Part shown: positions 1 through 8,157 of the stretch, in pieces
Layout: every line of letters begins with the position of its first letter
Position numbering within the stretch: the stretch's first letter is position 1
From: Pseudomonadota bacterium
GTDB taxonomy: Bacteria > Desulfobacterota > Syntrophobacteria > Syntrophobacterales > Syntrophobacteraceae
DNA length: 64,000 nt
Assembly (NCBI GenBank): GCA_023416335.1
Contig: JAEZHY010000136.1
Coordinates: 1-64,000, forward strand
Direction: 5' to 3'
Program-made: the position numbers and the translations under genes
The notes under the pieces: generated by a model
What the model was told of the DNA's origin: nothing
Databases searched by the model: none
The model's input: only the letters and a program-made list of their open reading frames with translations

Positions 1-460
1 ATCCATAATAGAGCGGTTTCTCTCCAATAGGGTCTCGCGCGAGTGAAAGTTTATGCTCTTTGCTATCCCATAGCGCCAAAGCGAACATTCCCACTGCGGC
101 CTTCAGAGTTTTTTCAAGGCCCCACGCCTCCATTCCCGCGAGAATAGTCTCCGTATCGGAATGTCCTTTCCAGGTAGGCGCGGTCCCCTCTGCTTCCATT
201 TGGCGTCTGAGATCGAGATGGTTGTAGACTTCTCCATTGAACACAATAACATAGCGTCCTGAAGGAGACCACATTGGCTGGTGGCCCGCTGGTGATAGGT
301 CGAGTATAGAAAGCCGTCGATGTACAAGACCGATTCCGGCATTCGGGTCCGTCCACAGCCCGTGATCGTCTGGACCGCGATGCCGGATAGCTTCAGCCAT
401 CCTTTCCAGAGCTGGCTTGCTTACCGCCATGTTTGAGAATATGCCTGCCAATCCACACAT
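1..460 (-). CDS. asnB: Asparagine synthase (glutamine-hydrolysing), N-terminal part only
   Basis: The reading frame starts with Met-Cys-Gly-Leu-Ala-Gly-Ile, so Cys2 is the expected nucleophile of the class II glutaminase domain. It continues through the family motifs RHRGPDD, GLVHRRLSI, FNGEVYNH and HSDTE and runs off the left edge of the window after about 153 codons, so the ATP-binding synthetase half is not visible. AsnB transfers glutamine-derived ammonia to aspartate. In polysaccharide clusters AsnB-like proteins often amidate sugar acids instead, and the context suggests that here (inference). It begins 1 bp after the stop of the upstream methyltransferase, so the two are surely co-transcribed. 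Confidence 0.9.
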   Translation of the reverse strand, partial: MCGLAGIFSNMAVSKPALERMAEAIRHRGPDDHGLWTDPNAGIGLVHRRLSILDLSPAGHQPMWSPSGRYVIVFNGEVYNHLDLRRQMEAEGTAPTWKGHSDTETILAGMEAWGLEKTLKAAVGMFALALWDSKEHKLSLARDPIGEKPLYYG

Positions 461-461
461 T

Positions 462-1406
462 TCACTTAAGCCTTCTCTGTCCAAGCTTATCAGAGTTTGA
501 TTTCACTGCGGCAACAACAAACCCTTTTGTTAGAAGATCCTCATCGCTCAAACCCCGAAATCGCTCATCCATGCGGGCACGCGGTGTCGGAAGGTGGCTC
601 CATTGGAATGAGTCGGATATCTCAACTTCTAAGCCGGCTCCCTGGAATAAATCCAGCATTTCCGAAAAACGTATTCTGTTGGTATAGAATCCGGACTTTG
701 TAAAGAGACCCGATTCCCACACTCTATCGGAAAAGCGCAAGTTATTGAGTGCCCCACCAAGATGATCTTTTAAGTCCACTCGGTGAGTCGAAATGCCACC
801 AGGCTTTAGTATTCTAGCGAATTCGGATAGGTACTGGATGAACTCCTGTTTAGCAATGTGTTCAAGAACAGCATTCGAAAAGATGTAATCAACACTCTCC
901 GCTGGAATCTGTTCCACAGATTTGAGCCCTTTAGTCATGTACTCCGCACTGCAACATTCCATGAGTTCACCGATAGATCGTGGTCTGGTTAGCCATGGCA
1001 CTGATAGACCATTCTTTTCCAGAAATTTTGCAGCCTCTAGATAGACGTCCAATTTTTGTGTAGCGAAGGTACCTGCGTCTATCAGTAAGCACTTTTGGGC
1101 TCCTAACGATTTCGCAAGTAGGGCAGAAAAGAGTGAGTCTCCTGGCCCCACCTCGACTACCGTGAAGCCGTCAAGAGGATTTCTATTATTTGACTCAGAG
1201 CAAAAATCCTTATCTCTCACACCCGAAATATGCGCTGCATTTGCAAGAGATATGAAGATTTCGAACGCATTTGCTGGTCTTTCCATTGTACCATGCTCAA
1301 AAAGCCCAATTTGCTTCCAAACCGCGTAGCTGATCGGAAGACGGGAAAGCACTATTTTTGCTGCTATCCGAAACCACCAAGGAAATCTTTTCCTAAATCG
1401 AGCCAT
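462..1406 (-). CDS. Class I SAM-dependent methyltransferase of the polysaccharide cluster
   Basis: A 314-residue protein with a Rossmann-type motif I (VVEVGPGDSL) and the downstream SNAVLEHI motif typical of Methyltransf_11-like enzymes. The N-terminal 100 residues (start MARFRKRFPWWF) form a basic, aromatic-rich region that may lie against the membrane. A longer frame extends to 1502, but its first 32 codons read into the inserted IS element. The ATG at 1404-1406 is preceded by AGGAACAGGAA, and removal of the IS places this site directly after the stop of the GT4 gene. The substrate is unknown; O-methylation of a sugar or lipid-linked glycan is likely from context. Confidence 0.82.
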   Translation of the reverse strand: MARFRKRFPWWFRIAAKIVLSRLPISYAVWKQIGLFEHGTMERPANAFEIFISLANAAHISGVRDKDFCSESNNRNPLDGFTVVEVGPGDSLFSALLAKSLGAQKCLLIDAGTFATQKLDVYLEAAKFLEKNGLSVPWLTRPRSIGELMECCSAEYMTKGLKSVEQIPAESVDYIFSNAVLEHIAKQEFIQYLSEFARILKPGGISTHRVDLKDHLGGALNNLRFSDRVWESGLFTKSGFYTNRIRFSEMLDLFQGAGLEVEISDSFQWSHLPTPRARMDERFRGLSDEDLLTKGFVVAAVKSNSDKLGQRRLK

Positions 1407-1430
1407 ATGCAATATTCCTGTTCCTGCTAG

Positions 1431-1444
1431 TACCATGTAACATT
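1431..1444 (+). repeat. IS630 left terminal inverted repeat
   Basis: TACCATGTAACATT, preceded by CTAG. The inverted copy is at 3790-3803. Including the palindromic CTAG the match is 18 bp without a mismatch. Confidence 0.85.
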
Positions 1445-1500
1445 GCTTTTTGTAAGTTTCAGGTAGAATCATGGCAAATTCCAGGGGGGAGGATTTTGCC

Positions 1501-2637
1501 ATGAAACCGCGCTATCATGTGACAATAACAGAGGAAGAACGTCAGGAACTCGAATCTCTTAAAACGGGTAAGACCAGTGCGAAACGATTTCTTTACGCAC
1601 GCGCTTTGCTCCTGTGTGATGCGGGGCCGCAAGGTCCCGCCTGGACAGTGGCGGATGTCGCCGAGGCTATGGGCGTTACGCCTCGCACAATCGAACACCT
1701 GAAGCAGCGTTTCGTAGAAGATGGCCTCACGGCTGTGTTGGAACGTAAACAACCGGGAAAACCGCCACGCGAGGTGACTTTGGATGGAGCTTTTGAAGCA
1801 CGACTAATTGCATTGGCCTGCTCAGCAGCTCCAGAGGGCTGGCGGAGATGGACCGTACGAATGCTGGCCGAGAAGGCAGTCGAATTGAACTTGGCTCCAC
1901 GCGTTTCGCATATGACAGTGCAGCACACACTTAGAAAAACGAACTTAAGCCTCACCTCCGGGAGTACTGGAAAATCCAGCCGGAAGAGAGCGCAGCGTTC
2001 GTAGCCAACATGGAAGATGTAATTGATGTTTACCATTTGCCTTACGACTCCCGACTATCCGCTGGTCTGTATGGATGAAACTTGCAAACAACTAATCGGG
2101 GAAGTAAACGCCCGATTGCTTGTGCGCCAGGAAGACCGGCCCGAGTTGAGCATGAATACGTCCGTAACGGAGTTGCCCAGATCTTTCTTGAGGTGGAACC
2201 CTTGACCGGCAAACGTCGCGTGGAGGCCACCCAACATGGGACGAGAAAAGACTGGGCCTGGTGGATCAAGGGAATGCTCGATGTACCCAAATGCCGTCAT
2301 GGTTTGCTTGGTAGTGGACAACCTGAACACGAACTGCCTTGCATCTCTATACGAGACGTTTGAACCTAAAGAGGCGCGGCGTTTGGCAGAACGCCTTGAA
2401 ATCCACTACACACCCAAGCATGGTAGTTGGCCCAACATGGCGGAAGTCGAACTGAGCGCATTGAAATGGACAGTGCCTGGATCGACGCATTCCCGACCTG
2501 GAAACATTGCGAAGCCTTACCACCGCATGGGAAAACGACAGAAACAACCAGCAAGCCAAGATCCAATGGCGATTTTCTACTACCGATGCTCGAATAAAAC
2601 TGAAACACCCTTATCCGAAATCACTGCTGTCCGGTTA
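1501..2637 (+). pseudogene. IS630-family transposase, multiply frameshifted
   Basis: The frame opens at ATG 1501 behind GGAGGATTTTGCC. The first 145 residues contain a helix-turn-helix region (VADVAEAMGVTPRTIEHL) typical of IS630/Tc1-like transposases. Similarity then hops between frames at least five times, near 1940, 2050, 2110, 2283 and 2465. All DDE landmarks can be found in different frames: VCMDET (first D), VVDNLNT (second D, with the usual following His changed to Asn) and NMAEVEL (E). The C-terminal end reads into the left end of the IS4 element. No functional transposase can be made. Flanking genes are intact, so the indels look like real decay and not poor sequence quality. Confidence 0.88.
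2613..2621. repeat. Target-site duplication of the IS4 element, left copy
   Basis: ATCCGAAAT immediately precedes the left end of the IS4 element. The identical 9-mer follows the right end at 3777-3785. Confidence 0.8.
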
Positions 2638-3776
2638 ATTTTCGAATAAGTTCAGCTGGTTCCCAGAGTGAGCTATTTCATTAGGTTGATTAAGAGCTTC
2701 GGAAGCTAGCAATATTATTGGCTTTTATCAAATACGTTGACCTCAAGAATTTGTAAAAAGGTGTAGAGGGTACACTCAATTCCGAGGCGTTTTTTGGCAA
2801 TGGCCACGAGCAGGTAGATGCACAGCCCGACCCAAATCCGGCTCTTCACCGCATTGACCGAAGTATCATATAATGACTTGATCCACCTAAAAAAAAGCTC
2901 CACCTGCCAGCGTTGCTTGTTGATATCGGCAACGGTTTTTGCCGGGATATCGAAACTGTTCGTCAGAAACACGAGCCGCTTGAACTTCAGGTTGTCCTTG
3001 GCCCGAACAACGAAGAAGCTCCCTGTTTATGGATCGCGTACAATCTGGCAAAGTCGACATAGCTGCGATCTGTCGTGTAAACGGCGTCCTGGCTAAGCGG
3101 CATCCCATCGAGCATCCCGATACCATGGACCTTTCCGGGTGTGACAGCCACATATGTGGAATCGAACCTCGCAGGTCAATGAGTGTGTGCAGCTTAACAG
3201 CCGCCTTGGTCTAGCGAAATTCGGTCCAAGGGAACAGCGACAGATACAGATCTATGGTGGTGGAGTCAAAGGCATACAGCGGCTGATTCAGTTCGATAAC
3301 AAGAGGTTCATCTTGATAAAGCCCTTGAGCAATGCCGATCAGAATGTGCCCGAAATCCTGAAAAATCCGGTAATCCCGCCGTTCATTAGCATCGGCGAGA
3401 GTTGTTCGGGAAACCGAACCGCGAAATCCAATATGGTAGAGTTTATCCCGATGGGAATTCAGGCATGTTTCAATGTCTCGCAAGCTTTCGCGCCCAGATA
3501 GCTGGGCGTATGCCGGGCAAAGGAACTGATCGAAGGTGGTGAAGCTCTTGCCCCAGTGTTTTCCTCGATTCCGGCTAGCACAAAGATTGAACTCATGCCG
3601 GGGGAGAAACTGAAGCAGTTGCCTGAAAACGGTTTTGCCGGAATTCATGGTCGCCCTCCCAGAGTTTGAGAGGGTACCATTTGTCAAAATTCGAATCGGA
3701 AACGAAAAACTATGTCAAAGAGTTTTAGAAATCAGCTACTTAAAGCTGGTTATTCGAATTATACTGGACAGCAGTG
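2622..3776 (-). mobile_element. IS4-family insertion sequence nested in the IS630 element
   Basis: A 1,155-bp element with perfect 11-bp terminal inverted repeats, CACTGCTGTCC at 2622-2632 and its complement at 3766-3776. The similarity extends imperfectly to about 30 bp through an AATT/TCGAATAA block. It is flanked by a 9-bp direct duplication (ATCCGAAAT), which proves insertion by transposition. It carries one transposase gene on the minus strand. The insertion point is close to the right end of the IS630 element. Confidence 0.87.
2715..3648 (-). pseudogene. IS4-family transposase, disrupted
   Basis: Starts MNSGKTVFRQLLQF at 3648 behind GGGAGGGCGACC. The N-terminal half is intact through the first DDE aspartate region (YAFDSTTIDL) but stops at an in-frame TAG after PWTEFR. 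Downstream the second aspartate region reads DRSYVDFARLY in another frame. The part between NLKFKRL and VFLTNSF, normally some tens of residues, is missing. The C-terminal E motif WQVELFFRWIK is present at about 2900. A nonsense codon, frameshifts and an internal deletion together make it non-functional. Confidence 0.9.
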
Positions 3777-3785
3777 ATCCGAAAT
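3777..3785. repeat. Target-site duplication of the IS4 element, right copy
   Basis: ATCCGAAAT, identical to 2613-2621. It is followed by the remaining right end of the IS630 element. Confidence 0.8.
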
Positions 3786-3789
3786 TGCA

Positions 3790-3803
3790 AATGTTACATG
3801 GTA
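3790..3803 (-). repeat. IS630 right terminal inverted repeat
   Basis: AATGTTACATGGTA, followed by CTAG. It is the exact complement of 1431-1444. The CTAG also supplies the TAG stop codon of the adjacent GT4 gene. Confidence 0.85.
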
Positions 3804-4937
3804 CTAGTTCCTGCCAGCCGTTTCTCGATAAAGCTCCTTGTATTGTTCGGCTATTCGACCTATCTCGAAGTGATCGATAACCCGCTTTCTAGCCAAACGC
3901 CCAATTTCTCTACGGCGACGCTCCGGCATGGAAAGCAGATCTTCTAGAGCAATTGCCATGGCATTCGGATCTGCAGGTGGTATCACTCGCCCAGTGTTCC
4001 CAACGATGAATGCAGAATCACCCATGTCTGTCACGACGCAAGGAACCTCACAAGCCATTGCTTCGCCAATGGCATTTGAAAAAGCTTCCCCATAGACTGC
4101 AGCGCTAACTGCTATGTCCAGAGAGCAGGTCAGCCGAGCAGCATCTCGCCTAACCCCCAGCAGTCTAGTGCAATCGGAAATGCCTGCTTCAGAAATCCAA
4201 TCCATCAATGCCGGATTACTCGGTTCAACCCGATCGCCAGCTAATAGAAAGAATGTGTCAGGTCTTCTGCGATGCAGTTCTCCAGCTGCCTGAAAAAAGA
4301 TTCTGTGACCTTTCTGCGGATGGAAGCGTGCGATTAATCCGACCACAGCAGCTTCTTGTGGTATTTTCATCTCCATACGGACCTGACGTCTTGCTTCCTG
4401 ATCGGAACGAAAGCGTAGGATATCGAATCCATTAGGGATAAGGACAAACTTAGCTTTGTGGTAGCCTTGTCTGATGTGCAGGTCTTTTGCCATATGGGAA
4501 CAACAGATAATGCGATCAGGAATGAAATGTGAAAGCCAACTACAAACCCGCATCACAGCGCGTGTTAATGTCTTCGTACCTCCTATCTCGAGACAACCAT
4601 TTCGAATGTTCCATACTATCGCCGGTACTCCGGCTATTGATGCAGCAATTCCACCTATGAGATCGGCGTGGTAAAGCCAAGTAGTGACGCAGTCCGGTTG
4701 AAGCTGCTTCAGGCGGCAAACAAGCTGAATCAGCTTAAATACACTCGAGAAAGAGTATGTCATACCCAAAGTTTCAACCTGCACATTTAGCCCCTCGATC
4801 CTTTGCCCGATGTCACCTTTATCGGTTAACGAAATTACAAGGACCATATTTCCTCGAGAGAGGTATCCAAGAAGCTTATAAAGCATCATTTCTGCTCCAC
4901 CAGTCTTTAGGCCCGTGCAGATCATAATCAGCTTCAT
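3804..4937 (-). CDS. Glycosyltransferase family 4 (GT-B fold)
   Basis: A 377-residue GT4 protein. The N-terminal GLKTGGAEMMLYKLL motif is the glycine-rich acceptor loop. The C-terminal half carries VGLIARFHPQKGH and a VYGEAFSNAIGEAMACEVPCVVTD segment in which the family's EX7E signature is visible. It transfers a sugar from a nucleotide donor to the lipid-linked repeat unit at the inner membrane; the donor cannot be told. The ATG at 4935-4937 overlaps the upstream stop as TAATG with AGAGG eight bases before it; an ATG two codons earlier is possible. The stop codon lies inside the CTAG target of the IS630 element, so the protein end is unchanged by the insertion. Confidence 0.88.
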   Translation of the reverse strand: MKLIMICTGLKTGGAEMMLYKLLGYLSRGNMVLVISLTDKGDIGQRIEGLNVQVETLGMTYSFSSVFKLIQLVCRLKQLQPDCVTTWLYHADLIGGIAASIAGVPAIVWNIRNGCLEIGGTKTLTRAVMRVCSWLSHFIPDRIICCSHMAKDLHIRQGYHKAKFVLIPNGFDILRFRSDQEARRQVRMEMKIPQEAAVVGLIARFHPQKGHRIFFQAAGELHRRRPDTFFLLAGDRVEPSNPALMDWISEAGISDCTRLLGVRRDAARLTCSLDIAVSAAVYGEAFSNAIGEAMACEVPCVVTDMGDSAFIVGNTGRVIPPADPNAMAIALEDLLSMPERRRREIGRLARKRVIDHFEIGRIAEQYKELYRETAGRN

Positions 4938-5956
4938 TAGCATAGCCTCTTTAAGCAGGATGCCAGTTTAGGAGCAAGAGCACGAATGCTGAAAGTCGTA
5001 TTGACGATCTGACGGCCTGATGAACCCATTCTGCAACAAAGATCATCGTTATTTAGCAGGGTGACCAAGCCATCGATCCAGTCATTTTCTGTCTTGGCAC
5101 CAATCCCCAGATTGCCCATGGATAGGAGATCAGCATTCATCCCCACCGGTGAGACCACAACTGGCAGAGCGCAAGACATATACTGAAGCATTTTATAACT
5201 GCATTTCCCTTGTTCCCAGAGGGAATCGGCTAGAGGCATAATGCCAATATCCATTCCCTGAATGCTTGTCACTTCGTCTACAGCTGTCCATTTCAAAAAA
5301 TCAACTCGGCTTTTGTCCAGCCAGTGAAAAGATGGCCTTTGGTTGCAGACAAACCGAAGGCGGACATTTGGATATAAGTCCATGACTTTCTTTAGAGCCT
5401 TTTCAATGGAATAAACATATCGGAGGTTGGTTGACGTGCCTATCCAGCCGATCACTTTCGAATTTATTTCTGACCTTTTGCGAACCGCAGGGAAATATCG
5501 GTTAGTATCAACCGCAGTTGGAATGATTGCTACATTTTTATTCCAAGTATTAAACCAATCCGCGAGAAAATTATTGCCGCATATAATAAGATCAGCGAGG
5601 CATGCCAACTTGCGAGCAGATGCGCCGCCTCGGTACATAAAAATGGCGTCATCCACATCGAGGACTCTTGGACTGCCGGTAAGCGGCTCTATTGTAAAAT
5701 ATTTCGATATCAATTCACGCTGAAGTATAACTAAGTCGTACTTATGGGAAATCAGGCAATGTGGCAAAGATTCCAGGAGGGTTGCAACTGCCCAGAAAGG
5801 CCGAAGCCACCTTTGCCTGGGAGGATAAGATCCATAAAACCTGCTATATTCATGGATTGATATGCCAAGTTCAACGAGTTCAGCGATATATTGCCTGATA
5901 CGAAATCGTGCGCTTGGCACATCCCTGCCGCCAGTAAATGCAGCAACACGTAGCAA
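4937..5956 (-). CDS. Glycosyltransferase (GT-B, GT4-like)
   Basis: A 339-residue protein with the GT-B layout: an N-terminal acceptor domain (GGRDVPSARFRIRQY), a central VIGWIGTSTNLRY segment and a C-terminal MLQYMSCALPVVVSPVGMN donor-binding segment of Glyco_trans_1_4 type. The start is a TTG at 5954-5956, chosen because AAGGAGACGAT sits just upstream and no ATG or GTG fits. It overlaps the following GT4 gene. It probably adds one residue of the repeat unit in the cytoplasm; donor and linkage are unknown. Confidence 0.85.
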   Translation of the reverse strand: MLRVAAFTGGRDVPSARFRIRQYIAELVELGISIHEYSRFYGSYPPRQRWLRPFWAVATLLESLPHCLISHKYDLVILQRELISKYFTIEPLTGSPRVLDVDDAIFMYRGGASARKLACLADLIICGNNFLADWFNTWNKNVAIIPTAVDTNRYFPAVRKRSEINSKVIGWIGTSTNLRYVYSIEKALKKVMDLYPNVRLRFVCNQRPSFHWLDKSRVDFLKWTAVDEVTSIQGMDIGIMPLADSLWEQGKCSYKMLQYMSCALPVVVSPVGMNADLLSMGNLGIGAKTENDWIDGLVTLLNNDDLCCRMGSSGRQIVNTTFSIRALAPKLASCLKRLC

Positions 5957-5993
5957 ATCGTCTCCTTAAGTCTGGCTAGAAAAATTAATAATC

Positions 5994-7280
5994 CTAAGTG
6001 CTTGGTTCGGTTTTACTACGAATACTGTTCAGGTATACAATCACAAATGGCAAGAAAGCAATGAATCTGAAGTATGTTAATGGAGTGAAGCCAATCTCAA
6101 AAAAAGCAATAATAAAAAAGAGCCAGTATGCCATTGCGGTCGACTCAAGATTCGTCTTTAAAAAGAATAATAGGCCTCCATAAATGGCTAAGAGTAGCAA
6201 CACACCACCTCTTAGTACATATACAACCGCTCCAGAGTCACCGAACAAAAAACCTTCAGAGTATGTAAGGCCAACAGGGAATAGAGGATTAGCTAAGATG
6301 TACCTTATCTCTGGTGCAAGTGCGCCTCCAGTTGCATATCTGCTTAGGAAACCATTCTCATCATTACCCAATAAGACGTCAATGGACAGCTTGGCGACTT
6401 GTGAGGTTAAGTCACCACCAACGAGCTGCATCAGGAAAACTATCAGACTAATAGCCAAAAGAACCAGCATGGCGAAAGATGGTATATCAAAACGACGAAA
6501 AACCGATTTATAAGTGAAATGCAAAATTGCAATAACAAAAAAAACATAAGCAGAAGATGATAGCAACAATGGCTGCAAAAGAATGTACAGTATAGAAAAG
6601 ACTAAGTACAACCTATTATGTTTATAAGTATATGTTTCAATATTGAGCAGAAAGAAAATATAGAAGAAAAATGCAGCAACGGAATGGCTGCCGTACACCA
6701 AGATGGGCTTGTGCAATACCAGCATATATTCGAGGAGTTCATCATACCAGCAGGTATAATATTGAGTGGTAAGATGGATAAAGGAATCTAATTGAAAGAT
6801 AAGGCCAATAGCCCAAGCAAGATTTATAAAGTTAATAAAAACCAAAAACAAAGGAAGAAAAGGTTTTGAAGAAACCATCTTCAAATTAATTAGATAGATA
6901 AGAGCAATGGAAAAATAAACGGGGAAGGCTCCCCAGCTTATAGTTTTGAATGGAGAGTTTGCAGTGGCAATGAACAGTATGAGGATGATCATTGCTGAGT
7001 TAAGGCCCATGAGTGTGTTGAAGTGGGTTTCTTGCCACAGGATAATGGGCTTTAGCACAGCAACAGTCAGACATGCAAAAACGGAAAGAACGGCAAAACT
7101 AGCGAGGCCCTCAGAAATATGTCCGTCTATGGAGGTTGGAAAATACAATGCAAATACAGCACTCCCGACCAAAAGGTATGCTTGAGGTGCTGAAAGATAG
7201 GTACAGCGCCTCGATACGTGATGGGATTGGCCATATGGAGGTGAGCAGGTGGTTGAATGTTTGTTAATGCCGGAGACCAT
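5994..7280 (-). CDS. wzy: Polytopic membrane protein, probable O-antigen/EPS polymerase (Wzy-like)
   Basis: A 428-residue, strongly hydrophobic protein with roughly ten to twelve membrane segments and a larger loop around residues 300-345 that contains the polar stretch VLLGNDENGFLSRY. Wzy polymerases are poorly conserved, so the call rests on topology, length and position among glycosyltransferases and a flippase. It would polymerise undecaprenyl-linked repeat units at the periplasmic face. The gene is distinctly AT-rich relative to its neighbours, as wzy genes often are, suggesting separate acquisition. The first 30 residues are polar and a later start is possible; no good ribosome-binding site precedes the ATG. 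Confidence 0.65.
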   Translation of the reverse strand: MVSGINKHSTTCSPPYGQSHHVSRRCTYLSAPQAYLLVGSAVFALYFPTSIDGHISEGLASFAVLSVFACLTVAVLKPIILWQETHFNTLMGLNSAMIILILFIATANSPFKTISWGAFPVYFSIALIYLINLKMVSSKPFLPLFLVFINFINLAWAIGLIFQLDSFIHLTTQYYTCWYDELLEYMLVLHKPILVYGSHSVAAFFFYIFFLLNIETYTYKHNRLYLVFSILYILLQPLLLSSSAYVFFVIAILHFTYKSVFRRFDIPSFAMLVLLAISLIVFLMQLVGGDLTSQVAKLSIDVLLGNDENGFLSRYATGGALAPEIRYILANPLFPVGLTYSEGFLFGDSGAVVYVLRGGVLLLLAIYGGLLFFLKTNLESTAMAYWLFFIIAFFEIGFTPLTYFRFIAFLPFVIVYLNSIRSKTEPST

Positions 7281-7446
7281 CTAGAATTGCTTTGCAACGC
7301 CATGTCGATAACGATTACAATTATAATGTTTCAGGTCATGAGCGTATTCGTTTGATGGCGTGGAAAGGAAGAATCAGAATTTTACAGAGTTTCGGGATTT
7401 CCCGCCGGAAAAGGTGAGACAGCGTAGTGAATGTGAGTATTTTGTA

Positions 7447-7490
7447 GGGGGGGGCGTGCACTCCCAGTGCCTCAACTTTTTGCCCCCCCC
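7447..7490. repeat. Long G8/C8 hairpin with a nested stem
   Basis: Eight G (7447-7454) and eight C (7483-7490) can pair, enclosing a second hairpin GCACT (7458-7462) / AGTGC (7466-7470) with a CCC loop. It lies between the polymerase gene and the small secreted-protein gene and is not followed by a T-run on either strand. Confidence 0.6.
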
Positions 7491-7529
7491 AAGGTCAGAA
7501 ATGGTGAAATCATTTCAATCAGATTCGGA

Positions 7530-7847
7530 CTATTTGTTCACTATAAACAGAGAATTTATTGGCGAGTAACTAGCAGTCGCAGGAACCCCAGCCATAACCT
7601 GCTTCCCATTTGCAATTGCGAACATGGCCGTTGCAAGCATCTCTTTTGCTCTTATGGTGTTTGCAGTGAACCATCTTTGAGTAAAATTGCCTGCAGTGTC
7701 GGTGAGGGCGATGTAGACCTGATCAGCGGTTGGCCCAGGTCCGCACATCACAACAGTACAAGTGTAAAAGGTGTCTGCAGCAAAAGAGCCGTTGGGAGCT
7801 ATAGCGGCAACGCACAGAAAGGCAAACAAGAACGATAGTTTCTTCAT
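7530..7847 (-). CDS. Small secreted protein of unknown function in the polysaccharide cluster
   Basis: A 105-residue protein. The ATG at 7845-7847 follows a strong GGAGGAAGAG site and opens a Sec signal peptide (MKKLSFLFAFLCVAAIA, cleavage predicted after SFAA). The mature part has two early cysteines (CTVVMC, which could form a disulfide) and a body that reads like a small beta-rich domain. I do not recognise the family. The frame upstream of this Met is not coding-like. A periplasmic or outer-membrane accessory role is suggested only by the location. Confidence 0.75.
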   Translation of the reverse strand: MKKLSFLFAFLCVAAIAPNGSFAADTFYTCTVVMCGPGPTADQVYIALTDTAGNFTQRWFTANTIRAKEMLATAMFAIANGKQVMAGVPATASYSPINSLFIVNK

Positions 7848-8157
7848 CTCTTCCTCCTCCGAATTTTTGCTGTTTACGATCCGTATGGCTGAGTCAGCAC
7901 TCTTAAACCGTAAAAACTGCTGCTGAGTCAAATTGGGTGCTAGCCATGGATGGGTTAACACCATTAACAATCCCCGCGAACCATTATTTTCCTCTAAACT
8001 TCGATTGTCAGGAGCACATAGCATATCCGTTCAGAATTTTCAAATGAAATTTTCGCGAAGGAAACGGGTGTGTCGATTACGTTGAATTCGGTAGGACACA
8101 GGGTTTGCACATCGGTCATAGGCGGCTAATTTTTATAATAATGTAATGATGTGCCTT

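Larger units (their letters stand above)
1431..3803 (+). mobile_element. IS630-family insertion sequence, interrupted by an IS4-family element
   Basis: The element is bounded by perfect 14-bp terminal inverted repeats, TACCATGTAACATT at 1431-1444 and its complement at 3790-3803. Both are flanked by CTAG, the target known to be preferred by IS630, whose insertion duplicates TA. Subtracting the nested IS4 element and its 9-bp duplication leaves 1,209 bp, the normal size for IS630 elements. It lies exactly between the GT4 stop codon and the ribosome-binding site of the methyltransferase gene. The boundaries are read directly from the sequence; the family assignment comes from the transposase remnants. 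Confidence 0.85.

Noticed and set aside
7446..7490. Possible terminator at the G8/C8 hairpin
   Set aside because: No U-run follows the stem on either strand, so it was listed as a repeat/hairpin and not as a terminator.
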